Below are positions 8,818 to 16,949 of a stretch of DNA of 64,000 bases, one piece after another. The notes below the pieces were generated by a model that saw only the letters and a program-made list of their open reading frames with translations, made no database searches and was not told the DNA's origin. Position numbers and translations under genes: made by a program. Origin of the DNA: Agathobaculum butyriciproducens (GTDB taxonomy: Bacteria; Bacillota; Clostridia; Oscillospirales; Butyricicoccaceae); assembly GCA_003096535.1 (NCBI GenBank), contig QEKJ01000004.1:1-64000 (forward strand). Reading direction: 5' to 3'. How positions within the stretch are numbered: the stretch's first letter is position 1; each line of letters opens with the position of its first letter.

Positions 8818-8846
8818 TTGACAATTCGCGCTTTGCATGCTATTAT
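8818..8846 (+). promoter_or_regulatory. Promoter of tRNA-Thr/tRNA-Tyr, copy 1
   Basis: TTGACA (8818-8823), 17-bp spacer, TATTAT (8841-8846). The same arrangement precedes the inverted second tRNA pair at 25496-25524. Confidence 0.85.
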
Positions 8847-8880
8847 ATATAAGTCGCTGAGACAGACGGCTTGACAAAAC

Positions 8881-8956
8881 GCTGGTGTAGCTCAGTTGGT
8901 AGAGCAGCTGATTTGTAATCAGCAGGTCGGGGGTTCAAGTCCGTCCACCAGCTCCA
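8881..8956 (+). tRNA. tRNA-Thr (anticodon TGT)
   Basis: A 76-nt cloverleaf with encoded CCA. Acceptor arms GCTGGTG/CACCAGC pair fully. The anticodon stem GCTGA/TCAGC encloses loop TTTGTAA, giving anticodon TGT, and the T-arm has GGTTCAAGTCC. An identical gene lies inverted at 25385-25460. Confidence 0.97.
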
Positions 8957-8977
8957 ATCAAGCTGGTAATTGAATAT

Positions 8978-9062
8978 GGAAGGTTTCCCGAGTGGCCAAA
9001 GGGAACAGACTGTAAATCTGTCGTCTATGACTTCGGTGGTTCGAATCCACCACCTTCCACCA
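8978..9062 (+). tRNA. tRNA-Tyr (anticodon GTA)
   Basis: An 85-nt class II tRNA with a long variable arm and encoded CCA. Acceptor arms GGAAGGT/ACCTTCC pair, and the anticodon loop TGTAAAT reads GTA. It is transcribed with the preceding tRNA-Thr. Its 3' end is also the left arm of an unusually long hairpin (see the tail-repeat entry). Confidence 0.97.
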
Positions 9063-9124
9063 AAAGAACCGATACTCATTCGAGTATCGGTTCTTTTTTG
9101 GTGTCAGGTGGAATGGATTCGAAA
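9040..9124 (+). terminator. Terminator extended into a long hairpin with the tRNA-Tyr 3' end
   Basis: The core terminator stem is GAACCGATACTC/GAGTATCGGTTC (9066-9077, 9082-9093) followed by T6. Beyond the T-run, bases 9100-9124 continue as an imperfect reverse complement of the T-arm and acceptor end of the tRNA (GGTGGAATGGATTCGAAAG). The whole palindrome is about 40 bases per arm. The same construction follows the two other tail-bearing tRNAs in the window. Confidence 0.8.
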
Positions 9125-9560
9125 GCCGGCTCTTAGAAACGTGCCAGTGGCACGTTTCAACCGGCGTGGCTTGCCCGTAGGCCGACAACCTCTAAAATAT
9201 TTAATGGTTGTTACCGCAGCAAAGCGAATCCACCACCGGACGGGCAGGCACGCGTGTGGCAGTGCGACCATGGGCGGCAATAGCCAATCCCGGCAGGCAC
9301 GCGCCCAATCCGAAGGAACGCCAAGTCAGCACGCGCCCAATCTGAAGGGAAGAACAGGTTGTTCGATAGCGAAATCAACCTGTACAGGCTATTTGGAACG
9401 ATATATTGCCGTTTGCGACGTTATCCCGTAGGGTGCGCGAAATCATACGATTCGTGGGCAAACACTCCGACTCGCTAAGAGCCGCCTACGGCGGTTGCTC
9501 GCTGGACGCCCACTGCGGTGGGTGTGTTCGCCCTACGGGATATATGGTGCAAAACCATGT
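9124..9560 (+). repeat. tRNA-Tyr tail-repeat block, copy 1
   Basis: No gene is seen. At 9124-9173 lies a hairpin unit: AGCCGGC, CTCTTAG, then stem AAACGTGCC/GGCACGTTT closed by CCGGCGTGGCT. At 9225-9237 is CGAATCCACCACC, a copy of the tRNA-Tyr 3' portion. The remainder matches, in inverted orientation, the block at 24600-25210, including the stretch around AACAGGTTGTTCGATAGCG. The right part (9420-9545) is a copy of the TAGGG-type REP family. Confidence 0.75.
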
Positions 9561-9575
9561 CTCTCAACAAACAAG

Positions 9576-9609
9576 CGCTCCGGTTTCATCACTTGACAAA
9601 ACCGGAGCG
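9576..9609 (-). terminator. Toxin mRNA terminator of locus A, enclosing the antitoxin -35 box
   Basis: Reverse-strand stem of 11 perfect pairs, CGCTCCGGTTT/AAACCGGAGCG, followed on the reverse strand by CTTGTTTGTT. The loop contains the forward-strand TTGACA (9593-9598) of the opposing promoter. Confidence 0.7.
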
Positions 9610-9621
9610 TCCGTTTATAAT
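9593..9621 (+). promoter_or_regulatory. Antitoxin RNA promoter, locus A
   Basis: TTGACA (9593-9598), 17-bp spacer, TATAAT (9616-9621): perfect consensus in both boxes. Confidence 0.8.
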
Positions 9622-9627
9622 ACTGAT

Positions 9628-9725
9628 ATAAGAACGGCTTTCACATGTCGGGTGCGGTCGTTCCCCGTTGCAAGTTTAGAGCTTGAGGAAAACGCCGCTG
9701 CCTTTTTAGGTGGCGGTTATTTCTT
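9628..9725 (+). ncRNA. Putative antisense antitoxin RNA, locus A
   Basis: Inferred transcript from the consensus promoter at 9593-9621; the 3' end is approximate, at the GCCGC-rich hairpin near 9690-9720. It runs opposite to the 25-codon peptide gene and overlaps its 3' end. It shares GCGGTCGTTCCC and CTTGAGGAAA blocks with the RNA at 31192-31290. Its first bases (9623-9638) mirror the first bases of the opposing mRNA (9828-9842). Confidence 0.55.
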
Positions 9726-9794
9726 GAGGTTCAAAATACCGAAGACAACCGTCGCAAGCAGCATCAGAAGCGTAAGTACCTCCATTGTTGTCAT
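9717..9794 (-). CDS. Small hydrophobic peptide, probable type I toxin (Hol_Tox-like)
   Basis: A 25-residue peptide, MTTMEVLTLLMLLATVVFGI followed by LNLKK: one membrane helix with a short lysine tail. This is the pattern of the putative holin-like (Hol_Tox) toxins, MxxxExLxLM---A---V--IL---KK. AAGGGGGTGA lies 6 bases before the ATG. It has its own promoter (9850-9879) and a convergent antisense promoter. By family knowledge such peptides insert in the membrane and depolarise it when not repressed. It is shorter than most gene finders accept. Confidence 0.7.
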   Translation of the reverse strand: MTTMEVLTLLMLLATVVFGILNLKK

Positions 9795-9849
9795 GCGCGT
9801 CACCCCCTTATTCCAGGGGATAACCTCGCCGTTTCATATCAGCAGCTTC

Positions 9850-9879
9850 ATTATAGCATACATGGCTTCATACTGTCAA
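9850..9879 (-). promoter_or_regulatory. Toxin mRNA promoter, locus A
   Basis: Reverse-strand TTGACA (9879-9874), 18-bp spacer, TATAAT (9855-9850). The leader is about 50 nt. Confidence 0.75.
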
Positions 9880-9939
9880 TAAATCGCTCTTCGGGGCGGT
9901 TTTTGTGTATTTGCCTCGTATTTTCATCCTATTACACCC

Positions 9940-9972
9940 AAAACAGGCACACCTCTCGGTGTGCCTGTTTTC
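9940..9972. terminator. Terminator downstream of the ABC transporter operon
   Basis: Stem AAACAGGCACAC/GTGTGCCTGTTT, 6-nt loop, A-rich on the left and T-rich on the right. It works in both directions. Confidence 0.75.
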
Positions 9973-10007
9973 CGTATATTACTCTCTATCCTGCGACCCG
10001 CTGTCTC

Positions 10008-10157
10008 CTACCACAGAATCAGCAGATCGGATATTGTACTTGCCGCGATGATGACGAGCCAGCAGACAAGCGGTGCTGCCCGCTCGAACCACCGCCAGAA
10101 CAGCGGCAGGAACAGCCCGAGCGGAAACAGATGATACCGCGCTTTCTTATCCGACAG
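10008..10157 (-). CDS. Possible short membrane peptide without a standard start codon
   Basis: In the frame that overlaps the end of the ABC permease there is an open stretch of 49 codons. It reads LSDKKARYHLFPLG then two hydrophobic segments (LFLPLFWRWFE, LVCWLVIIAAS) and ends in LLILW. No ATG, GTG or TTG is in place; CTG 10157 is the only candidate. It may be a coupled small gene or an eroded one. Its composition looks protein-like, but there is no other support. Confidence 0.25.
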   Translation of the reverse strand: MSDKKARYHLFPLGLFLPLFWRWFERAAPLVCWLVIIAASTISDLLILW

Positions 10158-12312
10158 CTACTTCCGTCGTATAGGCAACATCACCGTCCTGTGCAGACTC
10201 GACGCCGTTTTCCGCGTCCTTCTCGGCCTGTGCACGGTATTTCTCGATGATATCCTTCGGATAATCCTCTTCGGTGTAGCCTGCGCTTGCGTTCCACTCG
10301 TCGCCCTTTTCGTCCGTGTAGGTCACGGATACGTTGCTGCGGGCAAACTGCTTCATAATGCCATACGCCATCGCATCGCTGCCGTACAGATTCATTGCGT
10401 CAATGTTGACCGCGTTCTTGAGCAGCGCGTCAATGTCCGCCCGGTCGGTCACCTGCACGCCCTGCCAGAAGTCTTTATCCGGCAGATAGATGCTCAGTGT
10501 AATCAGCTTTACGTTTTTCGCGCTGACAGCCTTGGGAACGATATTGGCGTACTTTTTGATGAGTGCAAGCGTCTTTACGTCCTTGTCGGTCACGCATACG
10601 GCACCCTCGCTGTAATAATCGTCGTTGTTCTGCTGCAAGAATTCCATGCACAGCACCGGCATGGCATCACCGGTGTGGGTCAGCGTCTCTGCCTTGAGCG
10701 TGTCAATGATCTCCTGCGCCTTCTGCGAGTCGCTGAGTGTGCCGACGCCGTTGTAGCCGTCACCGTTGGTGTAAAAAACAATGTTGCGGTGGTAACCCTC
10801 GTTGACCTCGCCGAGCGCAAACAGCGACCACGTCTTCTGCTTGTACTCTGCGGACTGGTAAATCTGCTTTTTGAGCGTGAACACTTCGTCTGTGGCCGGC
10901 AGCTCATACGAACGGCTCTTCACCTTGCCGTTCTTCAGCTTGAAGGTGACGGTGATGCACTCCTTCTGTGCATTTTCATCCGTATTATTCAGGCTTTCCA
11001 CGCCGAGCGCCGCCAGCTGCCGCGCTGCCGCGATGTTTTCCGGCTCACTGAGCAGTGCCGATTCACCGACGTAACCCATCGGCGCTGCCGCTGCAATGCT
11101 GCCCTCATCCGGCAGCCACTTGTCGTAGCCGAACACGTCGGACTGCATGGTCAGCAGACCCGCACACAGCACTGCAAGGATGATAACCAGCTGCAGCGGC
11201 TTGCGGAAGATGGCGCGGAAGTCGAACGCATAAATAATCTCCACCACGCAGTGGAAAATGACCGTGCCGAGCACCAGACCGACCCAGAACCACAGCTCGG
11301 ATTCGTAGACCAGCATTTTGAAAATCTCAGCGAACGCCGTACCCATAACCACGCAGATAATAATCTTGACGGGCAGCTTGATCGGGTTGAATGCCAGTGC
11401 CGTGCCCGCCCGCTCACTCTTGCGGATGCGGAACAGGAACAGTGCCAGTGCGGTGATAACGATCGCCGCAACCGCATAGCCGATCAGCAGACCGATAGCA
11501 CTCGACTCCTGCAGCCCGGCGGAGTAATCCATCGCACAGATAGGCTCCACTGCCCAGCTATGCATTTTCGTGCCGTTTACGCCGAAATACTGAATCAGCG
11601 GTGCAAACTTGTTGCAGAACAGCAGCGAAGCCATGGAAGCATCCATCACATAGGTCTGGAAGAACATGCTCTTGAGACTCTGCCACAGTGCGGTTACGAG
11701 TGTCGGTCCGAAGTACACCCACAGACCGAGCAGCAGCGTGATGACCGTATTGCCGCACAGGATGGTCGTAACAGCCGCCATCGCGTACAGCAGGAAGAAG
11801 AAAATGACGTTGGACGCGATCACGCCGATGAGCGATGCGTTGACCACCTCACCGAAGCCCATCGCACATGCACTGACAATGCTCAGCGCATGCAGCACGA
11901 GGTACGGCACCAGCGCACACAGCGCACCGGTCGCATAGTCCACCGCGAACAGGCGGCTGCGCGAAATCGGCAGGCTGTGATAGAAATCCACCTTGCGGCG
12001 ATTGTGCAGGTACGCGAACATGCTCACACCGCAGGTGACCGCCAGAATGATGACGGCCAGCTTGACAAACACATTCTGTCCGCCGAGCATCTCACCGACG
12101 CTCTCCACATATCCCTGCCAGCTTGCCGCAGCATCTGCCGCACTCAGATTGACCAGATCCTGCTTATGTGCCGCCAGGCTGTGCTGCGCCGTCATAATCA
12201 CCGGCAGCAGCTGCGCCATAAAGAATCCCACCGTGGACAGCACGATGGCCCACAGATTGCGTTTCATGCAATCCCGTACGAGACCCTTAGAACAGGAGTT
12301 TCTTGACATCAT
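10147..12312 (-). CDS. ABC transporter permease with large C-terminal soluble domain (YtrC-like)
   Basis: A 721-residue membrane protein. Several helices (AQLLPVIMTA, FVKLAVIILAVTCGVSMFAYL, YATGALCALVPYLVLH, VIFFFLLYAMAAVTTILCG, IVITALALFLF) fill the first 400 residues. A soluble domain follows (about 420-721), as in the DUF6449-type permeases of Clostridia. I chose ATG 12312 because ACGGAGGTGG lies 6 bases upstream; the in-frame ATG at 12333 overlaps that site. It overlaps the ATPase gene by 26 bases. It forms an exporter of unknown substrate, likely related to cell-envelope stress. Confidence 0.8.
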   Translation of the reverse strand: MMSRNSCSKGLVRDCMKRNLWAIVLSTVGFFMAQLLPVIMTAQHSLAAHKQDLVNLSAADAAASWQGYVESVGEMLGGQNVFVKLAVIILAVTCGVSMFAYLHNRRKVDFYHSLPISRSRLFAVDYATGALCALVPYLVLHALSIVSACAMGFGEVVNASLIGVIASNVIFFFLLYAMAAVTTILCGNTVITLLLGLWVYFGPTLVTALWQSLKSMFFQTYVMDASMASLLFCNKFAPLIQYFGVNGTKMHSWAVEPICAMDYSAGLQESSAIGLLIGYAVAAIVITALALFLFRIRKSERAGTALAFNPIKLPVKIIICVVMGTAFAEIFKMLVYESELWFWVGLVLGTVIFHCVVEIIYAFDFRAIFRKPLQLVIILAVLCAGLLTMQSDVFGYDKWLPDEGSIAAAAPMGYVGESALLSEPENIAAARQLAALGVESLNNTDENAQKECITVTFKLKNGKVKSRSYELPATDEVFTLKKQIYQSAEYKQKTWSLFALGEVNEGYHRNIVFYTNGDGYNGVGTLSDSQKAQEIIDTLKAETLTHTGDAMPVLCMEFLQQNNDDYYSEGAVCVTDKDVKTLALIKKYANIVPKAVSAKNVKLITLSIYLPDKDFWQGVQVTDRADIDALLKNAVNIDAMNLYGSDAMAYGIMKQFARSNVSVTYTDEKGDEWNASAGYTEEDYPKDIIEKYRAQAEKDAENGVESAQDGDVAYTTEVAVG

Positions 12313-13186
12313 AGCCTGCCACCTCCGTTTCATTGATAAAAATTTCCTCCAGCGTCAGCGGGAGCATTTCGCAGAAGGTCGGGTTCAGCGCGTTCACCCT
12401 GGCGAGCAGCTCTTCCCGGCTGCCGCGCGCCGTAATCGTGTACAGCGAGCCGCGCTGCTCCTTGTGCAGAATGTCAAAGCCTTCCCACGCGGAATCCGGC
12501 AGCGGATTCGGGAAAATGCACTGCATTTTGTACATGCCGAGCTTCATGTCGTCCAGATCGCGCGAGAACAGGATGCCGCCGCGATGCAGCAGACCGACAT
12601 GGTCGCAGATATCCTCCAGCTCACGCAGGTTGTGCGAGGCGATGATGGGCGTCAGACCTCTGTCCGCTACATCCTCGGCAAACAGGCTCTTTACCGTCTG
12701 GCGAACGACCGGGTCGAGACCGTCGAACGTCTCATCGCAGAATAAGTAGTCCGTGCCGCTGCATACGCCGCAGATGACCGAAACCTGCTTTTTCATGCCC
12801 TTGGAGAACGTCCGCAGCTTGCGGTTTTCGTCCAGACCGAAGCCGTTCATCAGCTTGCGGTAGCGCGCTTCATCGAATTTGCTGTAAAAGCGCTTGTAGT
12901 AGTTTTTCATTTCCTTCGGCGTGCTGTTCGGGAAAAAGAACTGCTCATCCGAAATGAAGAAAAACCGTTCCTTCATCGCAATGTTCTCGAAAATGTCCGC
13001 TCCGTCGATCTGCACCGTGCCCTCATCCGGCTGCAAAATGCCGGCCAGCATGCGCAGGAACGTGGACTTGCCCGCGCCGTTCGAGCCGATCAGGCCGTAG
13101 ACCGAACCGTCCTTGACTTCCGCGCAGATGTGATCGACCGCCGTGATGTCCTCAAACCGCTTGGTCGCGTTAGTTGCCGTAATCAT
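12287..13186 (-). CDS. ABC transporter ATP-binding protein (YtrB-like)
   Basis: A 299-residue ATPase. Walker A is GSNGAGKST (34-42), the signature is FSKGMKKQVS (LSGGQ variant), and Walker B is YLFCDETFDGLDP. The C-terminal extension is the one seen in YtrB/DrrA-type exporters. The start ATG overlaps the GntR stop (ATGA), and the permease gene overlaps its end, so all three are translationally coupled. The cytoplasmic motor drives the adjacent permease. Confidence 0.93.
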   Translation of the reverse strand: MITATNATKRFEDITAVDHICAEVKDGSVYGLIGSNGAGKSTFLRMLAGILQPDEGTVQIDGADIFENIAMKERFFFISDEQFFFPNSTPKEMKNYYKRFYSKFDEARYRKLMNGFGLDENRKLRTFSKGMKKQVSVICGVCSGTDYLFCDETFDGLDPVVRQTVKSLFAEDVADRGLTPIIASHNLRELEDICDHVGLLHRGGILFSRDLDDMKLGMYKMQCIFPNPLPDSAWEGFDILHKEQRGSLYTITARGSREELLARVNALNPTFCEMLPLTLEEIFINETEVAGYDVKKLLF

Positions 13187-13554
13187 GTTTCGCTCTCTCC
13201 TTTCCTCTCTACCCAGCCGCGCAGCTGCTCCTCGGTCGCCCCGAGTGAGCGCGCCTGACCGGCCAGTGCGGTAATCTGCTCACCCAGTTCGTTAAGCCTC
13301 TGGGAACGCAGTGCCGCTGCATTGTCCGATATAAAATTTCCCCGTCCTTTTGCGGCGTAGATCACACCGCGGCGTTCCAGCTCTCCGTAAGCGCGCTGTA
13401 TTGTGTTCGGGTTGATCGACAGTTCCATCGCAAGCTGCCGTACACTGGGCAGCTGGGTGTCCGCTGGCAGTGCCCCACGCAGAGCCAGTCCCTCAATGCC
13501 GTCCACCACCTGTTCATAGATGGGTCGGGCATCCCGATAGTCGATTTTAATCAC
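13183..13554 (-). CDS. GntR-family regulator, YtrA subfamily
   Basis: A 123-residue regulator with a winged helix-turn-helix at 12-75 (LPSVRQLAMELSINPNTIQR, then GELERRGVIYAAKGRGNFI) and a short helical dimerisation tail, the compact YtrA form. GTG 13554 is preceded by AGGAGGCG. It is the first gene of the ytr-like operon. A perfect 9-bp inverted repeat lies at its own promoter, so negative autoregulation of the transporter is likely. The inducing signal cannot be read from the sequence; YtrA homologues respond to cell-wall antibiotics. Confidence 0.9.
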   Translation of the reverse strand: MIKIDYRDARPIYEQVVDGIEGLALRGALPADTQLPSVRQLAMELSINPNTIQRAYGELERRGVIYAAKGRGNFISDNAAALRSQRLNELGEQITALAGQARSLGATEEQLRGWVERKGESET

Positions 13555-13595
13555 CTGACGCGCCTCCTTTCCTTTTGTTGATTTGAGAGTGTATC

Positions 13596-13622
13596 AACTG
13601 TACTGCGTGTTTTAGTACAGTT
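13596..13622 (-). promoter_or_regulatory. Probable operator of the GntR/ABC operon
   Basis: A perfect inverted repeat AACTGTACT/AGTACAGTT with 9 bases between arms, immediately downstream of the -10 box, covering the transcription start. Confidence 0.75.
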
Positions 13623-13624
13623 AG

Positions 13625-13653
13625 ATAATAGCATACAGTTGACGAGGTGTCAA
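13625..13653 (-). promoter_or_regulatory. Promoter of the GntR/ABC operon
   Basis: Reverse-strand TTGACA (13653-13648), 17-bp spacer, TATTAT (13630-13625). Confidence 0.8.
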
Positions 13654-13714
13654 GAGAAAACCTGTGCAAAATTAGTAATTAGGAGTTAGGAATTAACGCA
13701 TCGATAAACCATTT

Positions 13715-14012
13715 CCGTAGGGCGGGGTGCCCTCACCCCGCCGAATGTAAATTCACCGGCAATATTTATCCCGTAGGGGCGGTCATCGGCCGCCCACGTT
13801 ATGATTAAACGGGTGCGTGGGCGCCCCTACGATTACGCATGTGCCTATCGGTTACACGGCGGGGTGAGGGCACCCCGCCCTACGATATTCGTTCAATTTA
13901 TATCAATCCATTGAATTTATGTCAATCGTTTGATGCGGTGCGCCGAGGTCGTACCCCAGGGCACCTTCTCTTGCGGCTATGCCGCAATTCACCTTGTCGC
14001 ACCCTACGGTAT
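13715..14012. repeat. Nested REP-like palindromes
   Basis: No gene is seen in 13660-14130. A 28-bp arm (13716-13743, starting CGTAGGGCGGGG) is repeated perfectly inverted at 13857-13884. Between these arms is a second inverted pair around CGTAGGGGCG (13771) and CGCCCCTACG (13822). To the right, 13945-14012 is another family: it ends in CGCACCCTACGG and contains GCGGCTATGCCGC. Confidence 0.8.
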
Positions 14013-14129
14013 GGTTTGTGCAATGATTTTCAGCATTGCATTTGGGTTAATACTATGTTATGACATTGCCTGCGGTTCCCATTTCTAACAGCAGGACAAA
14101 TGAAAACCCACATTTTACCCCTATCAACA

Positions 14130-14161
14130 GGCAAAAGAAAAGGGCGCACAATGTGCGCCCT
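14130..14161 (-). terminator. Phosphoketolase terminator
   Basis: Reverse-strand stem AGGGCGCACA/TGTGCGCCCT, followed by TTTCTTTTGCC. Confidence 0.75.
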
Positions 14162-14207
14162 GCGGAGAACCATCCCTTCACGGTCATTCTCCATTTTCAA
14201 TTCTCCA

Positions 14208-16559
14208 TTATTTCCATTTCCACTCGCGGACTTCCGGCATATCCTCACCGTACTCGGTGATATACTGCTGATGCTGCACCAGCTTATCGCTCATCTTCTG
14301 GTAGAGGTACGCGCCGCGGTTGCCAAGCTGCGGCAGGCGCAGCAGAACGTCCTTGACGAGGTGGAAGCGGTCGATATCATTCTGCACGCGCATATCGAAC
14401 GGCGTGGTGATGGTGCCCTCCTCCCTGTAGCCGCGAACGTGCAGGTTGCGGTTATGACGGCGGTAGGTCAGCTCATGGACAAGCGTCGGGTAGCCGTGGA
14501 AGGCGAAGATGATCGGCTTATCCTTGGTAAACAGCATGTCGTACTCGGCGTCGGACAGGCCGTGCGGATGCTCCCGCTCGGGCTGCAGCTTCATCAGGTC
14601 AACCACGTTGACAACGCGAACCTTGAGTTCGGGCAGTTCTTCCCGCAGGATGGATACGGCAGCCAGCGTTTCGAGCGTCGGTGTCTCGCCGCAGCACGCC
14701 ATAACAACGTCCGGTTCTGCGCCCTGATCGTTGGACGCCCACTCCCAGATGCCGATGCCCTGGGTGCAGTGCTGCACAGCCTGCTCCATGGTCAGCCACT
14801 GCGGACGCGGATGCTTGGAAGCCACGATGACGTTGACATAGTTGCGGCTCTTGATGCAGTGATCGAAGCAGCTGAGCAGGCAGTTTGCATCGGGCGGCAG
14901 GTACAGACGGACAACATCCGCCTTTTTGTTGGCGATGTGGTCAAGGAAACCCGGGTCCTGATGGGTAAAGCCGTTGTGGTCCTGCTGCCATACGTTGGAA
15001 GCCAGAATCAGGTTGAGCGACGCGATCGGCTGACGCCACGGCAGGCCGTTGCAGACCTTGAGCCACTTGGCGTGCTGTGCCGCCATCGAGTCGATAATGC
15101 GGATGAACGCCTCGTAGCTTGCGAAAAATCCGTGACGGCCGGTCAGCAGATAGCCCTCAAGCCAACCCTCGCACATGTGCTCGGACAGCATGCCGTCCAT
15201 CACGCGGCCGCTTGCGGACAGGAATTCGTCGGTGTCCAGACGCTCGGCGTTCCACTCGCGGTCGGTGACCTCGAAAATGTGGCTCAGGCGGTTGGACATG
15301 GTCTCGTCCGGGCCGAATACGCGGAAGTTGCGGCTGTCCATGTTCAGCTTGATGACATCGCGGACATAAGCGCCAAGCTCGATCATATCCTGACCCTCAA
15401 CACTGCCCGGAGCCGGAACATTCAGTCCGTAATCACGGAAATCCGGCAGACGCAGCTGGTGCATAAGCAGACCGCCGTTGGCGTGCGGGTTTGCGCCGAT
15501 GCGGTGCTCGCCGGTCGGCGCCAGCGCCTTGAGTTCGGGAATCAGCTTGCCGTTTTCGTCGAACAGCTCCTCCGGATGGTAGCTGCGCAGCCACTGCTCG
15601 AGCATGGGCAGGTGCTCCGGGCTGTCCATCATCAGCGGCACCTGATGCGCGCGGAAACTGCCCTCGATCTGCTTGCCGTCCACGTTCTTCGGACCGGTCC
15701 AGCCCTTCGGGGTGCGCAGCACGATCATCGGGTAGATCGGACGGGTCGTGTCGCCGGTCTCGCGCGCATGCTTGCGGATGGCGAGGATTTCCTCGGTTAC
15801 GGTGTCGAGCGTGTCCGCCAGTGCGCGGTGTACCTTCATCGGCTCATCGCCCTCGACGAAATACGGCTTCCAGCCGCAGCCCTCGAGCATTTTGCGCAGC
15901 TCCTCTTCGGGAATGCGCGACAGCACGGTCGGGTTGGAGATCTTGTAGCCGTTCAGGTGCAGGATCGGCAGAACAACGCCGTCCGTCACCGGATTGAGGA
16001 ACTTGTTGCCGTGCCACGAGGTTGCCAGCGGGCCGGTCTCCGCCTCGCCGTCACCGACAACCACGGTTGCGATCAAGTCGGGGTTATCCAGCACCGCACC
16101 GAAGCCGTGCGCCAGAGAATAACCCAGTTCACCGCCCTCGTGGATGGAGCCCGGGGTCTCCGGGGCAACGTGGCTGGCAATGCCGCCCGGGAACGAGAAC
16201 TGCTTGAACAGGCGCTTCATGCCCTCGGTGTCCTCGCTGATGTTCGGGTAAACCTCGCTGTAAGTGCCCTCGAGGTAGGTGTTCGCCACGAAGAAGTTGC
16301 CGCCGTGACCCGGACCGGACAGCAGGATCATATCCAGATTATACTGCTTGATGATGCGGTTCAGATGAACGTAAATCAGGTTCTGACCGGGCACCGTGCC
16401 CCAGTGGCCGACGATCTTCTTCTTGATGTGCTCGGGCTTCAGCGGCTCCTTGAGCAGCGGGTTATCGAGCAGGTAAAGCTGACCGGCTGCAAGATAATTT
16501 GCCGCCCGCCAGTATGCGTCCATTTTGTTCAGCATTTCGTCGTTGATGTGTGCTGCCAT
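14208..16559 (-). CDS. xfp: Xylulose-5-phosphate/fructose-6-phosphate phosphoketolase
   Basis: A 783-residue, full-length phosphoketolase. It splits xylulose 5-phosphate (and often fructose 6-phosphate) with phosphate to give acetyl phosphate plus glyceraldehyde 3-phosphate or erythrose 4-phosphate. The N-terminal [18 protein letters not shown] and GPGHGG motifs, the ThDP-binding [19 protein letters not shown], and the C-terminal YHGYP-like [17 protein letters not shown] are all present. AAAGGAAGC lies 7 bases before the ATG. It is monocistronic, with a strong promoter about 120 bases upstream and its own terminator. It implies pentose fermentation to acetate. Confidence 0.96.
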   Translation of the reverse strand: MAAHINDEMLNKMDAYWRAANYLAAGQLYLLDNPLLKEPLKPEHIKKKIVGHWGTVPGQNLIYVHLNRIIKQYNLDMILLSGPGHGGNFFVANTYLEGTYSEVYPNISEDTEGMKRLFKQFSFPGGIASHVAPETPGSIHEGGELGYSLAHGFGAVLDNPDLIATVVVGDGEAETGPLATSWHGNKFLNPVTDGVVLPILHLNGYKISNPTVLSRIPEEELRKMLEGCGWKPYFVEGDEPMKVHRALADTLDTVTEEILAIRKHARETGDTTRPIYPMIVLRTPKGWTGPKNVDGKQIEGSFRAHQVPLMMDSPEHLPMLEQWLRSYHPEELFDENGKLIPELKALAPTGEHRIGANPHANGGLLMHQLRLPDFRDYGLNVPAPGSVEGQDMIELGAYVRDVIKLNMDSRNFRVFGPDETMSNRLSHIFEVTDREWNAERLDTDEFLSASGRVMDGMLSEHMCEGWLEGYLLTGRHGFFASYEAFIRIIDSMAAQHAKWLKVCNGLPWRQPIASLNLILASNVWQQDHNGFTHQDPGFLDHIANKKADVVRLYLPPDANCLLSCFDHCIKSRNYVNVIVASKHPRPQWLTMEQAVQHCTQGIGIWEWASNDQGAEPDVVMACCGETPTLETLAAVSILREELPELKVRVVNVVDLMKLQPEREHPHGLSDAEYDMLFTKDKPIIFAFHGYPTLVHELTYRRHNRNLHVRGYREEGTITTPFDMRVQNDIDRFHLVKDVLLRLPQLGNRGAYLYQKMSDKLVQHQQYITEYGEDMPEVREWKWK

Positions 16560-16675
16560 AGCGTAATGCTTCCTTTCTGCGATTGACTGTATGCTTGGTT
16601 TTATTAGTCTATCCGTTTTAAGGCAAATAATGCGATAAAGCGTCCACCTGTTTTTTCATTCCTTATCACGCTGAG

Positions 16676-16704
16676 ATAATAGCACATTGTTATTTACTTG
16701 TCAA
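16676..16704 (-). promoter_or_regulatory. Phosphoketolase promoter
   Basis: Reverse-strand TTGACA (16704-16699), 17-bp spacer, TATTAT (16681-16676). It leaves a leader of about 110 nt. Confidence 0.8.
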
Positions 16705-16739
16705 TATTACATTTGTCATTGATTCAGGCAGGAGTGAGG

Positions 16740-16888
16740 AGGCAGGCATAATTGAAAATGGAGAATGGAGAATGGAAAATTGCGGCATAGCCTCAAGAGA
16801 AGGTGTCCTGGGGTATACATTTCATACGATGATATCGCAATGCGAAGAAGGTTAAACCACAGCGTTCATTCTCCATTCTCCATTATTC
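16740..16888. repeat. Heptamer-type repeats flanking a REP fragment
   Basis: Strings of GGAGAAT/GGAAAAT heptamers (GAAAATGGAGAATGGAGAAT) at 16753-16785 and their complement at 16867-16887 bracket a fragment (16790-16825) of the TAGGGTGCG-type REP family. The same block type recurs through the window. Confidence 0.65.
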
Positions 16889-16889
16889 C

Positions 16890-16930
16890 GAAAAAAGAAC
16901 AGCGCCCCGCTCTATTCAAGCGGAACGCTG
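16890..16930 (-). terminator. Threonine deaminase terminator
   Basis: Reverse-strand stem CAGCGTTCCGCT/AGCGGGGCGCTG with a 7-nt loop, then TTCTTTTTT. Confidence 0.75.
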
Positions 16931-16949
16931 TAATTTCATTGCATTTTTA

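Noticed and set aside
8843..9079. Reverse frames reading WWIRTTEVIDD and similar
   Set aside because: These are familiar false proteins produced by the reverse strand of tRNA-Tyr and tRNA-Thr genes.
14100..16586. An 828-codon forward frame
   Set aside because: It is the complement of phosphoketolase, with no ribosome site or domain.
16560..16675. A possible riboswitch in the phosphoketolase leader
   Set aside because: The leader is about 110 nt, but only a weak interrupted stem (GCG-TG-ATAA with TTATCGC) could be found and no known aptamer signature.
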